Of a stretch of DNA of 47,912 nt, positions 25,738 to 34,606 are shown in pieces. The position numbers were made by a program, and so were the translations under genes. How positions within the stretch are numbered: the stretch's first letter is position 1; each line of letters starts with the position of its first letter. The notes beneath the pieces are model-generated. The model was not told the DNA's origin. It saw only the letters and a list, made by a program, of their open reading frames with translations, and searched no databases. The stretch lies in NCBI GenBank assembly GCA_039814715.1, contig JBCCAR010000025.1, positions 1 through 47,912 of the forward strand, read 5' to 3'. Source of the DNA: CAKZYD01 sp039814715 (GTDB taxonomy: Bacteria > Pseudomonadota > Alphaproteobacteria > Sphingomonadales > CAKZYD01).

Positions 25738-26264
25738 TTAGGCGCAGCGCTGATGACTTGCTCCAGCCCGTTTGCAAAATCGTCTTTCTTCATTGGCTTG
25801 AAAAAGACGTGGTCGAAACCCGCCTCGTCTAGCTGCTTCACAACATCGGTGGACGCTAAAGCCGTATACGCACAAATCGGGGCGGAGACGCTGTTGCGCA
25901 CGCTTTTGATCAAATCCAACCCAGACCCGTCCGGTAATTCAATGTCAAAGAACAAGAGGTCAAAAGCGCCCGCTGCGATGTCTGGCACAAATTGCTGTGC
26001 CTCTTGAATAGACTTCGCCCATGTTGGCGCGCCGAGCCCGTAAGCAGCAAGATAGGCTTCAAGTAATCCAGCGCTTAGACTGCTATCTTCCAGCAGGAAA
26101 ATAGCTGGATTTCTATTTTGCCACGCGGAGCCACTTTTGCCTATAAGAGCGCTTTTCTTTGCTGTGTCATGATGGGCACGCGGCTGGGAGTGGGTGGCCT
26201 TGGTTGGCAGTGACGTGCGTGAAGAAAAGGTCGAGCTTTGCGATGCGAAGGCGTGGGTCGTCAT
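25734..26264 (-). CDS. Single-domain response regulator (REC) with N-terminal extension
   Basis: This 176-residue protein is a CheY-like receiver preceded by about 50 polar, Ser/Thr-rich residues with no clear fold. The REC core runs from about 53 to 170: acidic pair Glu59/Asp60, phosphoacceptor Asp107 in FFDIELPDG, Thr134 and Lys156. No DNA-binding or output domain follows. It is likely to signal by protein-protein contact, perhaps to the EPS machinery or a diguanylate cyclase, but no histidine kinase is in the window. It converges on the EPS barrel gene with a 4-base overlap, and its promoter region holds a perfect 16-base palindrome. The N-terminal extension may be an annotation artefact if the true start is later. 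Confidence 0.9.
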   Translation of the reverse strand: MTTHAFASQSSTFSSRTSLPTKATHSQPRAHHDTAKKSALIGKSGSAWQNRNPAIFLLEDSSLSAGLLEAYLAAYGLGAPTWAKSIQEAQQFVPDIAAGAFDLLFFDIELPDGSGLDLIKSVRNSVSAPICAYTALASTDVVKQLDEAGFDHVFFKPMKKDDFANGLEQVISAAPN

Positions 26265-26286
26265 GTTTTAATCAGCCCTGTTACCT

Positions 26287-26302
26287 CTTGGAATATTCCA
26301 AG
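26287..26302. promoter_or_regulatory. Perfect 16-base palindrome CTTGGAATATTCCAAG upstream of the response regulator
   Basis: The palindrome ends 22 bases before the start codon of the minus-strand receiver gene, an operator-like position. It is perfect over 16 bases. No protein in the window is an obvious partner. It may also be partly an A/T-rich promoter element; no sigma-54 pattern was seen. Confidence 0.45.
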
Positions 26303-26458
26303 GCACAACTAGAGATAGAACGAAGCGCGTTACTGCCAAGGGCGGGCCGCCGTTTTATTGGAATAAGACAAATTTTGAAGGGGCCATTAAGCGTCTCAGA
26401 AACCTTGGGAAACGCGTGGTCCCATTAGGCTGAGCCGTTGCGGCGCTCGTTCAAGGCA

Positions 26459-27844
26459 TCAATCAAAAATCCGCCCTGGGTTGAGGATGCCCGCTGGATC
26501 AACAGCGCGTTTCAACGTTCGCATGAGCGCGATTTCCGCCTCGCTGCGGCAATATGATAGGAAATCCTTTTTTATGACGCCCACGCCGTGTTCGCCGGTA
26601 ATGGAGCCGCCGCGGGCGCCAACCAGCTGCAAGACATCATCCTCGATGGAATGCAGCTCTGTTTCAGCTGCGCAGCCAACGGCGAGATGCACATTGTTGT
26701 CGCCAAGATGTCCGAACGCGTAGAACTTCGTATGCGGGTATGTGTGTGCGACCAAAGCCCGTGCGTCATCCACAAAATCTCCAAGGGCTTTTATAGGCAG
26801 CGACACATCAAAGGCCGTCACGCTTTTGATTTCGAGCATTAAGTCTCCAATAGCGTCTCGGATAGCCCAGATATCCTGATTGTCTTGGAGTGATTGCGCC
26901 ACAATGACATCGGCGACGAGATCATCCTCCGCGGCCGTGCCCAACATCTCTTCCACATGGGCCGTCAGAGTGGCCCGGTCATCGCCTTCAAATTCGATGA
27001 TGGCGTAAAACGGATAGATTTCCTGGAAGGTTGCACGGCCTGCTTGGGGCGTTTGCGTTACAGCGCAGAAATAGTCTTCCCACATCACTTCAAAGGCGGA
27101 CATAGCGCCCTTCGAGGTGCGGCGTAGGTGGGTCAAGAGACCAGATAGGGCGTCAAAGCTATTTGCTGCACACAGCGCCACGACCGTGTCACTGGCCTTG
27201 GGATGCAGCTTGAGGACCAACTGCGTAATGACGCCAAGCACACCTTCACTGCCAATGAACATGTGTTTGAGATCAAAGCCTGCATTGTTTTTCACCATCG
27301 CATTCATGCCTCCAACGCACTCACCGGTGGGTAAGACCGCTTCAAGGCCCAGCACCAAATCACGCATGGCGCCATATTTAACAACGCGGTTGCCCCCGGC
27401 ATTGGTTGCCGCATTCCCGCCGACCATACAGCTGCCGCGGGCGCCAAGATCGAGAGGGAAGAGCATGCCAGCATCGCTGGCTGCGGTTTGGACCTGTTCG
27501 AGTGTCACGCCTGCTTCGACCGTCATTGTCATAGCGACCGGATCGATCTCCAGAATGCGGTTCATGCGTTCCAGGCTCAGCGCTATGTCGCCCTGCTTTG
27601 GTACCGCGCCGCCAGCCAGACCGGTGCGCCCGCCTTGAACGGTGATTGGCGCGTTTTGGTCTGTCGCGTATTGCAGCAGCGTCGAGACTTCGCCTGCTGC
27701 ACGCGGCTTAACCACAGCAATGGGGGCCTGCGCCGGCTGCGCGCTCCAATCACTTGCATAGCTGCTCAGCACATCATCGTTTGCGAAAACACTGTCTTCT
27801 CCAAGCAAACTCTTGAGTGCATTTACGTGGTCCGCGCGGGTCAT
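26459..27844 (-). CDS. FAD-binding oxidase (GlcD/D-lactate dehydrogenase type)
   Basis: The 461-residue protein has the PCMH FAD-binding domain (ITVQGGRTGLAGGAVP about residues 68-83; GGNAATNAGGNRVVKYG about 145-161; FIGSEGVLGVITQL) and the FAD-linked oxidase C-terminal domain (GHLGDNNVHLAV, ITGEHGVGVIKKDFL). It oxidises a D-2-hydroxy acid such as D-lactate, glycolate or D-2-hydroxyglutarate and passes electrons to a quinone or other acceptor. Its ATG overlaps the stop codon of the upstream LysR gene (ATGA). It is not a standard hydroxyquinol-pathway enzyme, so its link to the aromatic cluster is by operon only. Confidence 0.9.
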   Translation of the reverse strand: MTRADHVNALKSLLGEDSVFANDDVLSSYASDWSAQPAQAPIAVVKPRAAGEVSTLLQYATDQNAPITVQGGRTGLAGGAVPKQGDIALSLERMNRILEIDPVAMTMTVEAGVTLEQVQTAASDAGMLFPLDLGARGSCMVGGNAATNAGGNRVVKYGAMRDLVLGLEAVLPTGECVGGMNAMVKNNAGFDLKHMFIGSEGVLGVITQLVLKLHPKASDTVVALCAANSFDALSGLLTHLRRTSKGAMSAFEVMWEDYFCAVTQTPQAGRATFQEIYPFYAIIEFEGDDRATLTAHVEEMLGTAAEDDLVADVIVAQSLQDNQDIWAIRDAIGDLMLEIKSVTAFDVSLPIKALGDFVDDARALVAHTYPHTKFYAFGHLGDNNVHLAVGCAAETELHSIEDDVLQLVGARGGSITGEHGVGVIKKDFLSYCRSEAEIALMRTLKRAVDPAGILNPGRIFD

Positions 27845-28752
27845 GCGGCAGGGTTTCCTGTGGCTGCGAATTCATCGCGGTATTGGCGCAGCGTCGTTTG
27901 AACCGCGCGCAATATTGGGGAAGTATCGCTCTTGCGGTAGATGTAATTTACCGGGCACTCCATGCTCAGGTCTTCTAGCGCAATGAAGCGAACCCCAGGC
28001 CAAGCAAATTGGCTTACCGTGCCGGGGACGATGGTAGCACCTTCGCCAACCGCCGTGAGCGTCAATGCTGAGCGGACATCTTCTGTGACATTCGCGATGA
28101 CTGGGTCGACGCCTTCGCGCTTGAGAATAGAGAGAATTTCGTCGGCGAAATTGGGCCGGCCAAAGCGCGGGAACAAGATGATCGGCATGGCGGAGAATAG
28201 GGCCAGTTTGCTCTTAGGGTTTGGGTCTTTGTCATAGCTCTCCGGCACTGCGACGGAGAGCCCTTCTGTCAAGATTTGTTCGACCGCTATTCCTGGTTCA
28301 GGCGAATAATAACGGCCAAAACCGATATGGATTTGGCCCACCTTTAAAGCGGCGATTTGCTCGCTTTTGGTTAGCCTTTGCAGCGACACTTTTACATTGG
28401 GCATGGCGCGGCGAAAATGCTGCAGCACCTGCGGAATGACCGCGTAAATTGGCGAGCCAAAATACCCCACCTCCAGCGTTCCAAGCTCTCCGCGCTGCGC
28501 GGCTTGACTACGCTCAATCGTCCGCGCAATCTGCGCCATCGCTTGGCGCGCGCCTTCTAAGAAGGCTTGACCGGCCGGTGTTGCTTCTGCGCCTTTGGGC
28601 GTGCGTTTCAGCAGGATGACTTCGAGCTCTTCTTCTAGTTTGCGAATTTGCCGTGTAATCGGCGGCTGTGAAATATTAAGGCGTTCCGCTGCCGCGCCAA
28701 AATTTCCTTCTTCCGCAACTGCGATGAAATACTTAAGCTGTCGCAGTTCCAT
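27841..28752 (-). CDS. LysR-family regulator of the aromatic cluster
   Basis: A 303-residue LysR-type regulator. The N-terminal winged helix-turn-helix starts MELRQLKYFIAVAEEGNFGAAAERLNISQPPI, with the family core LKRTPKGAEATPAGQAFLEGA; the rest is the inducer-binding domain. The start is the ATG at 28752. It diverges from the FAD phenol hydroxylase across about 206 bases with two near-identical T-N11-A dyads. A third copy is upstream of the intradiol dioxygenase genes 10 kb away. This makes it the probable activator of the whole hydroxyquinol cluster, like CatR/ClcR-type proteins that sense ring-fission intermediates. The inducer is unknown. Confidence 0.92.
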   Translation of the reverse strand: MELRQLKYFIAVAEEGNFGAAAERLNISQPPITRQIRKLEEELEVILLKRTPKGAEATPAGQAFLEGARQAMAQIARTIERSQAAQRGELGTLEVGYFGSPIYAVIPQVLQHFRRAMPNVKVSLQRLTKSEQIAALKVGQIHIGFGRYYSPEPGIAVEQILTEGLSVAVPESYDKDPNPKSKLALFSAMPIILFPRFGRPNFADEILSILKREGVDPVIANVTEDVRSALTLTAVGEGATIVPGTVSQFAWPGVRFIALEDLSMECPVNYIYRKSDTSPILRAVQTTLRQYRDEFAATGNPAA

Positions 28753-28776
28753 ATCAGGCCCCAATCCTGTTCTCTT

Positions 28777-28791
28777 ATACTCAAGCGGTAT
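28777..28791. promoter_or_regulatory. LysR-box-like dyad ATAC-N7-GTAT (site 1)
   Basis: ATACTCAAGCGGTAT holds a T-N11-A core (TACTCAAGCGGTA) typical of LysR binding sites. It lies 24 bases upstream of the LysR start. It matches the site at 28832 at 12 of 15 bases. Confidence 0.6.
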
Positions 28792-28831
28792 GGGAGATGG
28801 AATGTCAAGGGTGGGCCGCGCACCGTCTTTG

Positions 28832-28846
28832 ATACCTAAGTGGTAT
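28832..28846. promoter_or_regulatory. LysR-box-like dyad ATACC-N5-GGTAT (site 2)
   Basis: A perfect 5-base dyad, ATACCTAAGTGGTAT, with T-N11-A core, lies 55 bases from site 1 and about 20 bases before an AT-rich -10-like stretch (28866-28877) for the hydroxylase gene, where an activator would sit. Confidence 0.65.
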
Positions 28847-28958
28847 GAAATTGGGCTCTGCGCGGTATTTTACATATGGCGCAACACAGGCAACCTTAGG
28901 AGCGAACACCGCAGGCTAAGACCTGAAGCTAATAAAGCCGCGCAGAAGGGAAAAACAC

Positions 28959-30749
28959 GTGACGACATCCGCTGATTACGAAACAGATGTTCTGGTTGTA
29001 GGCACCGGGCCAGCTGGTGGCGGCGCTGCAGCACTGCTGGCGACATATGGCGTGAACGTCATGGTGATCAATCGCTTCGCTTGGACTGCGCGGACCCCGC
29101 GGGCGCATATTACCAACCAGCGCACCATGGAAGTGATCCGGGACTTAGGCCTGGAAGAAGAAGCAAATTCTCTGGCTGCGCCGCAAGAGCAGATGGGTGA
29201 AAATACCTATTGTGCCTCTCTGGCGGGAAAAGAGTTTGGACGCATTCAAACATGGGGCACGCACCCGCGCCGTAAAGCGGATTATGACTTGGCTAGTCCG
29301 ACCAAAATGTGTGACTTGCCGCAGAACCTTCTTGAGCCGGTTCTCGCCCGCGCTGCCGCACATCGCGGGGCGAAAGTGCGTTTCGATACTGAATATATTT
29401 CACACAGCCAAGATGAAGATGGCGTCAGCGTTGTGCTGCGTGATGTTCTTACAGATCATGAATACACGGTGCGTTGTCAGTATCTTTTGGGCGCCGATGG
29501 CGCGAACTCAAAGATCGTCGGTGATGCCGACCTGCCGCTCGAAGGTGTGATGGCGAAATCTGGGTCCATTAATATCGTGTTTGAGGCGGACTTGACCAAA
29601 TATGTCGCGCATCGTCCAAGCGTTTTATACTGGGTTATCCAGCCTGGCAGCCAAGTCGGCGGCCTCGGCATTGGCGTGGTGCGCATGGTGCGTCCGTGGA
29701 AGAAATGGCTCGCCATTTGGGGATATGATGTCGAGCAGGGCCCGCCCGATATGACCGATGAGAAAGCCACTGAGATTGTCCACAACCTGATTGGCGATAG
29801 CGATATTCCGGTAAAAATTGATGCGACGTCCACTTGGACCGTCAACGAGACCTATGCCACCCAGCTCTCGCGCGGGCGGGTGTTTGCGCTTGGGGATGCA
29901 ATTCATCGCCATCCGCCTACCAATGGCTTGGGCTCGAACACCTCTATTCAGGATGCCTTCAATCTGGCTTGGAAGCTTGCCTATGTGATCAAGGGCAAGG
30001 CGGGCCCTGAGCTGTTAGAGACGTACAGCACGGAGCGGGCACCAGTTGCAGAACAGATCGTCAAACGCGCGAATAAATCACTTGGCGATTTCCCGCCGAT
30101 CTTGCAAGCGCTTGGTCTTTTTGATGCCAAAACACCAGACGATATGCTCAAAAATATCGATGCTTTGGCGTCTGAAAGCGGCGAAGCCGCTGCGCGCCGC
30201 CAGGCCCTTCACGATGCAATTGCTGGCTCGGACTATGTTTACAATGCCCACGGCGTTGAGCTCAACCAGCGCTATGATAGCGCTGCTGTCGTGCCCGATG
30301 GCAGCCCCGAAGAGGTCTTCGCGCGCGATAAAGAGCTGTATCACCAAGCCACAAGCCGACCAGGAGCCAATGTGCCCCATGCGTGGTTATCCACGCCAGG
30401 TGGCCGGGTTTCTACCATAGATTTATGCGGTAAAGGCAAGTTCACGATTTTGACCGGTGTGAATGGCGGCAAGTGGGCTGAACTCGCTGAAAAAGCCGGC
30501 GCCGCATGCAACATTGATATTGACGTTCACCAAATTGGCTTGGGGCAACATCACGAAGACCCATACGGTGATTTCGCAGCGAAAATGGAAACGCAGGAAG
30601 ATGGCGCTTTGCTTGTGCGGCCCGACTTGATTGTCGCCTGGCGCGCCCAAGCGATTGAAGCAACATCGCAAACAGATCTCATACAGGCATTGGAGAAAAT
30701 CTTAGCATGCGGAGATAAGGCCGCCATGTCACAAAAAACAGCAGCGTAA
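28959..30749 (+). CDS. FAD-dependent aromatic hydroxylase (PheA/TfdB type)
   Basis: This 596-residue flavoprotein monooxygenase has VVGTGPAGGGAA (FAD-binding GxGxxG, about residues 13-24), a TfdB-like RTPRAHITNQRTMEVIRDLGLEEEA, the GD motif ALGDAIHRHPPTNGLGSNTSIQDAFNL, and the C-terminal thioredoxin-like domain of phenol hydroxylases. Such enzymes use NAD(P)H and O2 to hydroxylate phenols ortho to the existing OH. In this cluster a reasonable product is hydroxyquinol, from resorcinol, nitrocatechol or a related phenol. The start is GTG at 28959 behind AGAAGGG. It is the first gene of a plus-strand unit with a TonB receptor, and diverges from the LysR gene. Exact substrate is not known. Confidence 0.92.
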   Translation: MTTSADYETDVLVVGTGPAGGGAAALLATYGVNVMVINRFAWTARTPRAHITNQRTMEVIRDLGLEEEANSLAAPQEQMGENTYCASLAGKEFGRIQTWGTHPRRKADYDLASPTKMCDLPQNLLEPVLARAAAHRGAKVRFDTEYISHSQDEDGVSVVLRDVLTDHEYTVRCQYLLGADGANSKIVGDADLPLEGVMAKSGSINIVFEADLTKYVAHRPSVLYWVIQPGSQVGGLGIGVVRMVRPWKKWLAIWGYDVEQGPPDMTDEKATEIVHNLIGDSDIPVKIDATSTWTVNETYATQLSRGRVFALGDAIHRHPPTNGLGSNTSIQDAFNLAWKLAYVIKGKAGPELLETYSTERAPVAEQIVKRANKSLGDFPPILQALGLFDAKTPDDMLKNIDALASESGEAAARRQALHDAIAGSDYVYNAHGVELNQRYDSAAVVPDGSPEEVFARDKELYHQATSRPGANVPHAWLSTPGGRVSTIDLCGKGKFTILTGVNGGKWAELAEKAGAACNIDIDVHQIGLGQHHEDPYGDFAAKMETQEDGALLVRPDLIVAWRAQAIEATSQTDLIQALEKILACGDKAAMSQKTAA

Positions 30750-30813
30750 TCGCCGCTCGCCGCTAATCGCGGCAAGACTAAAGACCATCATTTCTATTTG
30801 GGGAGGTTGATTG

Positions 30814-33063
30814 ATGAAATCGACAACAGCGAAACTGTGCCTGCTGCTTACTGTAGCGCCATTAGCCTTAACGACTGCAACGCCGGCACTGTCTCAGGAC
30901 GCATCTGCGGGAAGAGTAGAAGAGATTATAGTATCTGCAACACGCCGTGCGGAAGGGATACAAAGTGTCCCTGTGGCAGTTTCGACCGTGACAGCAGAGA
31001 CGATGCGGGCCACTGGCGCCATCGACTTGCAGGAAATCTCTACCTATATTCCAAACTTTGAATTCTCCGATGCCAGCATTTTGCCAAACCTTTACATCAG
31101 AGGTATCGGCTCGGGCACCACGCACTCAATAGAACAGTCTGTAGGTCGCTTCATTGATGATGTCTATATCGGGCGCGCGGTGATCAATCTCCACCCCTTG
31201 ATGGATATTGCCAGCGTGGAAGTGCTGCGCGGTCCGCAAGGCACGCTGTTTGGTAAGAATACACTCGCTGGCGCTCTGATTATCAACACGGGTGAACCTT
31301 CTGACACCCTGGAAGCTGGCGTCTTTGTTGACGGCAGCGCCTATAGCACGGTTGGCAATAATATCGGGGCAGAAGCGTTTGTGGCGGGGCCGTTGACGGA
31401 CACGCTTTCAGCGCGTGTAGCCTTGCTCTACCGAGACCGTGACGGCTATATTCGCAACGATGCACCTGGCCCTGACGGTGGGACGCGCGAAGACTTTGGC
31501 TCCCGGCTTAAACTACGCTGGCAAGCGGGCGATTTTACCACCGTCGATTTTAAAGCAGAATATTACACTTATACTGAAGAAGGGCAGACACCGTCTGAAG
31601 TTGTGGGCGCAGGTCCGCCAATTCAAGCCTTTCAAGCTTTTAACCCGTCTTTCACCTTCGAGCGTGATTGGGTCAGCCACTATGACTGCGAAGCCGAAAT
31701 CGAAGGCACCACATTCTGCCCTGAGCGCGATCAAGACACGTTCAACCTCACTTTAGATGTCGCCCATGAGTTTGACGGCCTTGGCGAGCTGCGGTCCATT
31801 ACCGCCTTTCAGCGTTATGATTATCTCCACCGATTTATTGCTGTTGATGGCGGCGTGGCAGGCGGCGCCTTCCGGGCGACGCGTGATGAGGAATATGAAG
31901 GTTTGACGCAAGAATTTCGCTTCACCTCTGAGGAATATGAAAAGTTCGATTATATCGTTGGTCTCTACGGCGAGATTAGTAGTGTCGAACGGTTGCAGCG
32001 CGATGATACCAACGTGCCCGCCTTCCTTGGCGGCGGCCCGCCAGCCAACACGTTGAGTGAAGACTGGCTGCAAGACACCACCACCGTCGCGATCTTTGGA
32101 CAAGCGCGTTACCGCTTTAATGATCAATGGTCTGCGATTGTCGGCGGGCGTTTTTCTTGGGAAGAGAAGGACTTCACATTCCTGACCGATGAGGTTGGCT
32201 ATAATGAAGACCCGCGGATTAATCAGATCGCAACGACAGATACATCGCGCACTGAAAACCGCTTCACCCCATCTGTTACCTTACGCTACGAGCCTAGTAG
32301 CGACCTGATGCTCTTTGCCACTTTTGCCCAAGGGCACAAAACAGGTGGGTTTTCTGACCGCCCGCAAGAAGACCCAACATTCCAGCCAGAGGTGAACAAT
32401 TCCTTTGAACTGGGTATGAAAGGGACTTTCTTTGATGGGCTGATGCAGCTCAATGCAACGGCCTTCCATATGCGCATCAATGATCTGCAGGTCGCCCGGG
32501 CGCTGCCTGGACCAACGGTGACTTTTGAAGTGGCTAACGCAGCAAAGGCGATCAGCCAGGGCATTGAACTGGAAAGCACATTCTTTATCAGCGACCAATG
32601 GACGGCTGGCGCGAACCTCGCTTATACCGATGCCACATACGACGATTTCCCTGGGGCCCTGGAAACTTGTCCAGCGGTGGGCGGGCGTATTGAAGGTGGG
32701 CTTTGTAACTTAGCAGGAGTACCCCTCATTTTCGCGCCTGAATGGAAAGCAGGTGCTTTTCTTCAGTTCAATTCCGGGCCTCTCATCAAGGATTGGGAAT
32801 TATCCAGCCGCCTAGATTTCAACTATTCCAGTAAATACTATACAGAGTTGTCGTATTTTGAGAATCTGGCGCAAGAAGAATTTGTTCTTGTGAACCTTAA
32901 CGCCACAGTTACATCGCCTGATGGCCGCGTTGCCTTCACGATCTTCGGCAAAAACCTGACTGAGCAACATGTCTTGGCTTGGGGGCTTGAAGCTGGACCA
33001 AGTCAATTCGTGACGCCAAATGCCCCACGTGAAATCGGAGCTCGGTTCACATTCAGGTATTAG
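30814..33063 (+). CDS. TonB-dependent outer-membrane receptor of the aromatic cluster
   Basis: This 749-residue receptor starts at the ATG at 30814 (GGGAGG 7-8 bases upstream); TTG at 30811 is an alternative. There is a signal peptide ending near ALSQ, a TonB-box-like EEIIVSATRRAEG, a plug with VEVLRGPQGTLFGKNTLAG, and a barrel ending in GARFTFRY with terminal Tyr. It follows the phenol hydroxylase by 64 bases, on the same strand. The location suggests it imports the aromatic substrate, or an oligomer or conjugate of it, across the outer membrane, as proposed for receptors beside aromatic catabolic genes in sphingomonads; this role is inferred. Confidence 0.94.
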   Translation: MKSTTAKLCLLLTVAPLALTTATPALSQDASAGRVEEIIVSATRRAEGIQSVPVAVSTVTAETMRATGAIDLQEISTYIPNFEFSDASILPNLYIRGIGSGTTHSIEQSVGRFIDDVYIGRAVINLHPLMDIASVEVLRGPQGTLFGKNTLAGALIINTGEPSDTLEAGVFVDGSAYSTVGNNIGAEAFVAGPLTDTLSARVALLYRDRDGYIRNDAPGPDGGTREDFGSRLKLRWQAGDFTTVDFKAEYYTYTEEGQTPSEVVGAGPPIQAFQAFNPSFTFERDWVSHYDCEAEIEGTTFCPERDQDTFNLTLDVAHEFDGLGELRSITAFQRYDYLHRFIAVDGGVAGGAFRATRDEEYEGLTQEFRFTSEEYEKFDYIVGLYGEISSVERLQRDDTNVPAFLGGGPPANTLSEDWLQDTTTVAIFGQARYRFNDQWSAIVGGRFSWEEKDFTFLTDEVGYNEDPRINQIATTDTSRTENRFTPSVTLRYEPSSDLMLFATFAQGHKTGGFSDRPQEDPTFQPEVNNSFELGMKGTFFDGLMQLNATAFHMRINDLQVARALPGPTVTFEVANAAKAISQGIELESTFFISDQWTAGANLAYTDATYDDFPGALETCPAVGGRIEGGLCNLAGVPLIFAPEWKAGAFLQFNSGPLIKDWELSSRLDFNYSSKYYTELSYFENLAQEEFVLVNLNATVTSPDGRVAFTIFGKNLTEQHVLAWGLEAGPSQFVTPNAPREIGARFTFRY

Positions 33064-33243
33064 GCGTCGAAAAGAGCCAAGGGTGCTGTCGGCACATCAT
33101 ACGCAAATGATTGAAAGGCAATACAGTACGTGCATATCGCCAGACAATGCTTGTTCAGTGTTGCCTTCAATGGTTTTGTGAAGTGATGACGATGCATGGT
33201 GCTGCCTTGCTGCGTTACAGGGGCATCATACGGGGGATAGCCT

Positions 33244-33960
33244 ATGAACAAACACGAGGATATGAGCTTCGACAAAGCGGTTATTGGGGGTACTAGCACG
33301 ATGCCCATTGATCCATTTGATGAAGCAATTTTCTGGTCTCGGCCTGGTTTGTCTCGGCACAATCGCCATATCGCTGCGACAATGGCGGCAATCATGCAGC
33401 GCATGGAAGCGCCCATCGAAAGGGCGGTGTCGCGTGCCGTTGATGAGGGCTTCCCTGCGAAAGCTTTGACTGAAATTTGTGTTCATTCAATGCTTTATGC
33501 TGGGACAGTCACATCTGAGATGTCTCTTCATATTGCAAAAGTCGTTCTTGATAGCCGCGGTATAGCCATTCAAGTGGACCCACTGCCAAGCGTGGTGACG
33601 GACGAGCATCGCCGCAAGGGCGCCGAGATTAAGGCTGCGTTACATGGTGAGCGACGTGAAGTTGGCCACGCCAACCCTCATGCGCGCTTCGCGCCGGCCC
33701 TATATCAAATTGCGACCGATATCGGTTACGGACATATCTGGGCGCGCGGTGGCCTGTCCCTGCAAGAACGACTGATTTGCGCCATCGCCGCCTTTACCGT
33801 GCAGGAGGATGCCGAAGCGTCATTTTGTAAATTTGCGCAAGCAGGGCAAGAGCACGGCCTTTCGGTCGTAGAGATACAAGAGGTGGTAATTCAGACCACG
33901 CCCTATGTTGGTTTCCCACGTGCGCTTAAGGCTTTGATCTTGATGGAAGACCTATTTTAA
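33244..33960 (+). CDS. Carboxymuconolactone decarboxylase-like protein
   Basis: A 238-residue protein related to the CMD/AhpD alpha-helical family, with two half-domains (about 60-110 and 140-235). The second has the recognisable WARGGLSLQERLICAIAAF and the final VVIQTTPYVGFPRALKAL. The CxxC of AhpD-type peroxidases is absent, so a redox role is unlikely. GGGGGA lies upstream of the ATG. It lies between the TonB receptor and the CoA-transferase operon, and follows the receptor by 180 bases. Bona fide 4-carboxymuconolactone decarboxylase belongs to the protocatechuate pathway, for which I see no other genes here, so its reaction is uncertain; it may isomerise or decarboxylate a ring-fission product. 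Confidence 0.82.
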   Translation: MNKHEDMSFDKAVIGGTSTMPIDPFDEAIFWSRPGLSRHNRHIAATMAAIMQRMEAPIERAVSRAVDEGFPAKALTEICVHSMLYAGTVTSEMSLHIAKVVLDSRGIAIQVDPLPSVVTDEHRRKGAEIKAALHGERREVGHANPHARFAPALYQIATDIGYGHIWARGGLSLQERLICAIAAFTVQEDAEASFCKFAQAGQEHGLSVVEIQEVVIQTTPYVGFPRALKALILMEDLF

Positions 33961-33975
33961 AGGGTGAAACGTGCT

Positions 33976-34602
33976 CTAAACCAGCATAGCTGCGGTTTTG
34001 TTCGCAACATCCTCTTCGCTGACACCAGGCGCGAGTTCCACAATCGAGATGCCGTGTCCCTTGGTATCGAAAACACCCAGGTCCGTGATGATCCGGTCTA
34101 CCACGCCTTTGCCTGTCAGCGGCAGGGTGCAGTGTTCTAGGACCTTGGGGTCGCCGGCTTTGTTTGTATGGTCCATCACGACGACCACGCGTTTAACGCC
34201 TGCCACCAGATCCATGGCGCCGCCCATACCCTTGACCATTTTGCCAGGGATCATCCAATTGGCTAGATCGCCGTTTTGGGCCACTTCCATCGCGCCTAAA
34301 ATAGCAATGTCGATATGGCCGCCGCGGATCATGCCGAAGCTATCTGCAGAAGAAAAATAGCTGGTTTCAGGCAGCTCCGTGACCGTCTGTTTGCCAGCAT
34401 TGATGAGGTCTGCATCTTCATCGCCCTTAAGCGGGAAGGGGCCCATGGCCAGCATGCCATTTTCAGACTGCAGAATGACTTTCTTGCCTTGCGGGATGTG
34501 ATTGGCCACCAATGTGGGAATGCCAATGCCTAAGTTCACATAGTAGCCGTCTTCCAGTTCAAGGGCTGCCCGCGCAGCCATATCATCGCGTGTCCAGCCC
34601 AT
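33976..34602 (-). CDS. scoB: 3-oxoacid CoA-transferase, subunit B
   Basis: The subunit of about 208 residues carries the catalytic Glu in SENGMLAMGP, and YVNLGIGIPTLVANHI and MKG-type loops, as in the SCOT/ScoB family. The ATG at 34602 lies 4 bases after the stop codon of subunit A; the upstream extension overlaps A and is not needed. With subunit A it transfers CoA from succinyl-CoA to a 3-oxo acid. In this cluster the substrate would be 3-oxoadipate, the product of maleylacetate reductase, giving 3-oxoadipyl-CoA. Sequence resembles acetoacetate-type ScoB at least as much as PcaJ, so specificity is unresolved. It is the last gene of the 7-gene minus-strand operon. Confidence 0.9.
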   Translation of the reverse strand: MGWTRDDMAARAALELEDGYYVNLGIGIPTLVANHIPQGKKVILQSENGMLAMGPFPLKGDEDADLINAGKQTVTELPETSYFSSADSFGMIRGGHIDIAILGAMEVAQNGDLANWMIPGKMVKGMGGAMDLVAGVKRVVVVMDHTNKAGDPKVLEHCTLPLTGKGVVDRIITDLGVFDTKGHGISIVELAPGVSEEDVANKTAAMLV

Positions 34603-34606
34603 GACG

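Noticed and set aside
26265..26458. Gap between response regulator and FAD oxidase searched for a small gene
   Set aside because: Only short frames without start signals; the palindrome is the only notable element.
30759..30773. Short GCCGC-TAATC-GCGGC hairpin between the hydroxylase and TonB receptor genes
   Set aside because: No T run follows and the stem is only 5 bases, so it is not supported as a terminator.
33061..33243. Intergenic stretch between the TonB receptor and CMD-like genes examined for a LysR dyad
   Set aside because: ATAC occurs but without a matching GTAT at the right distance; nothing comparable to the 28.8 and 38.8 kb sites.
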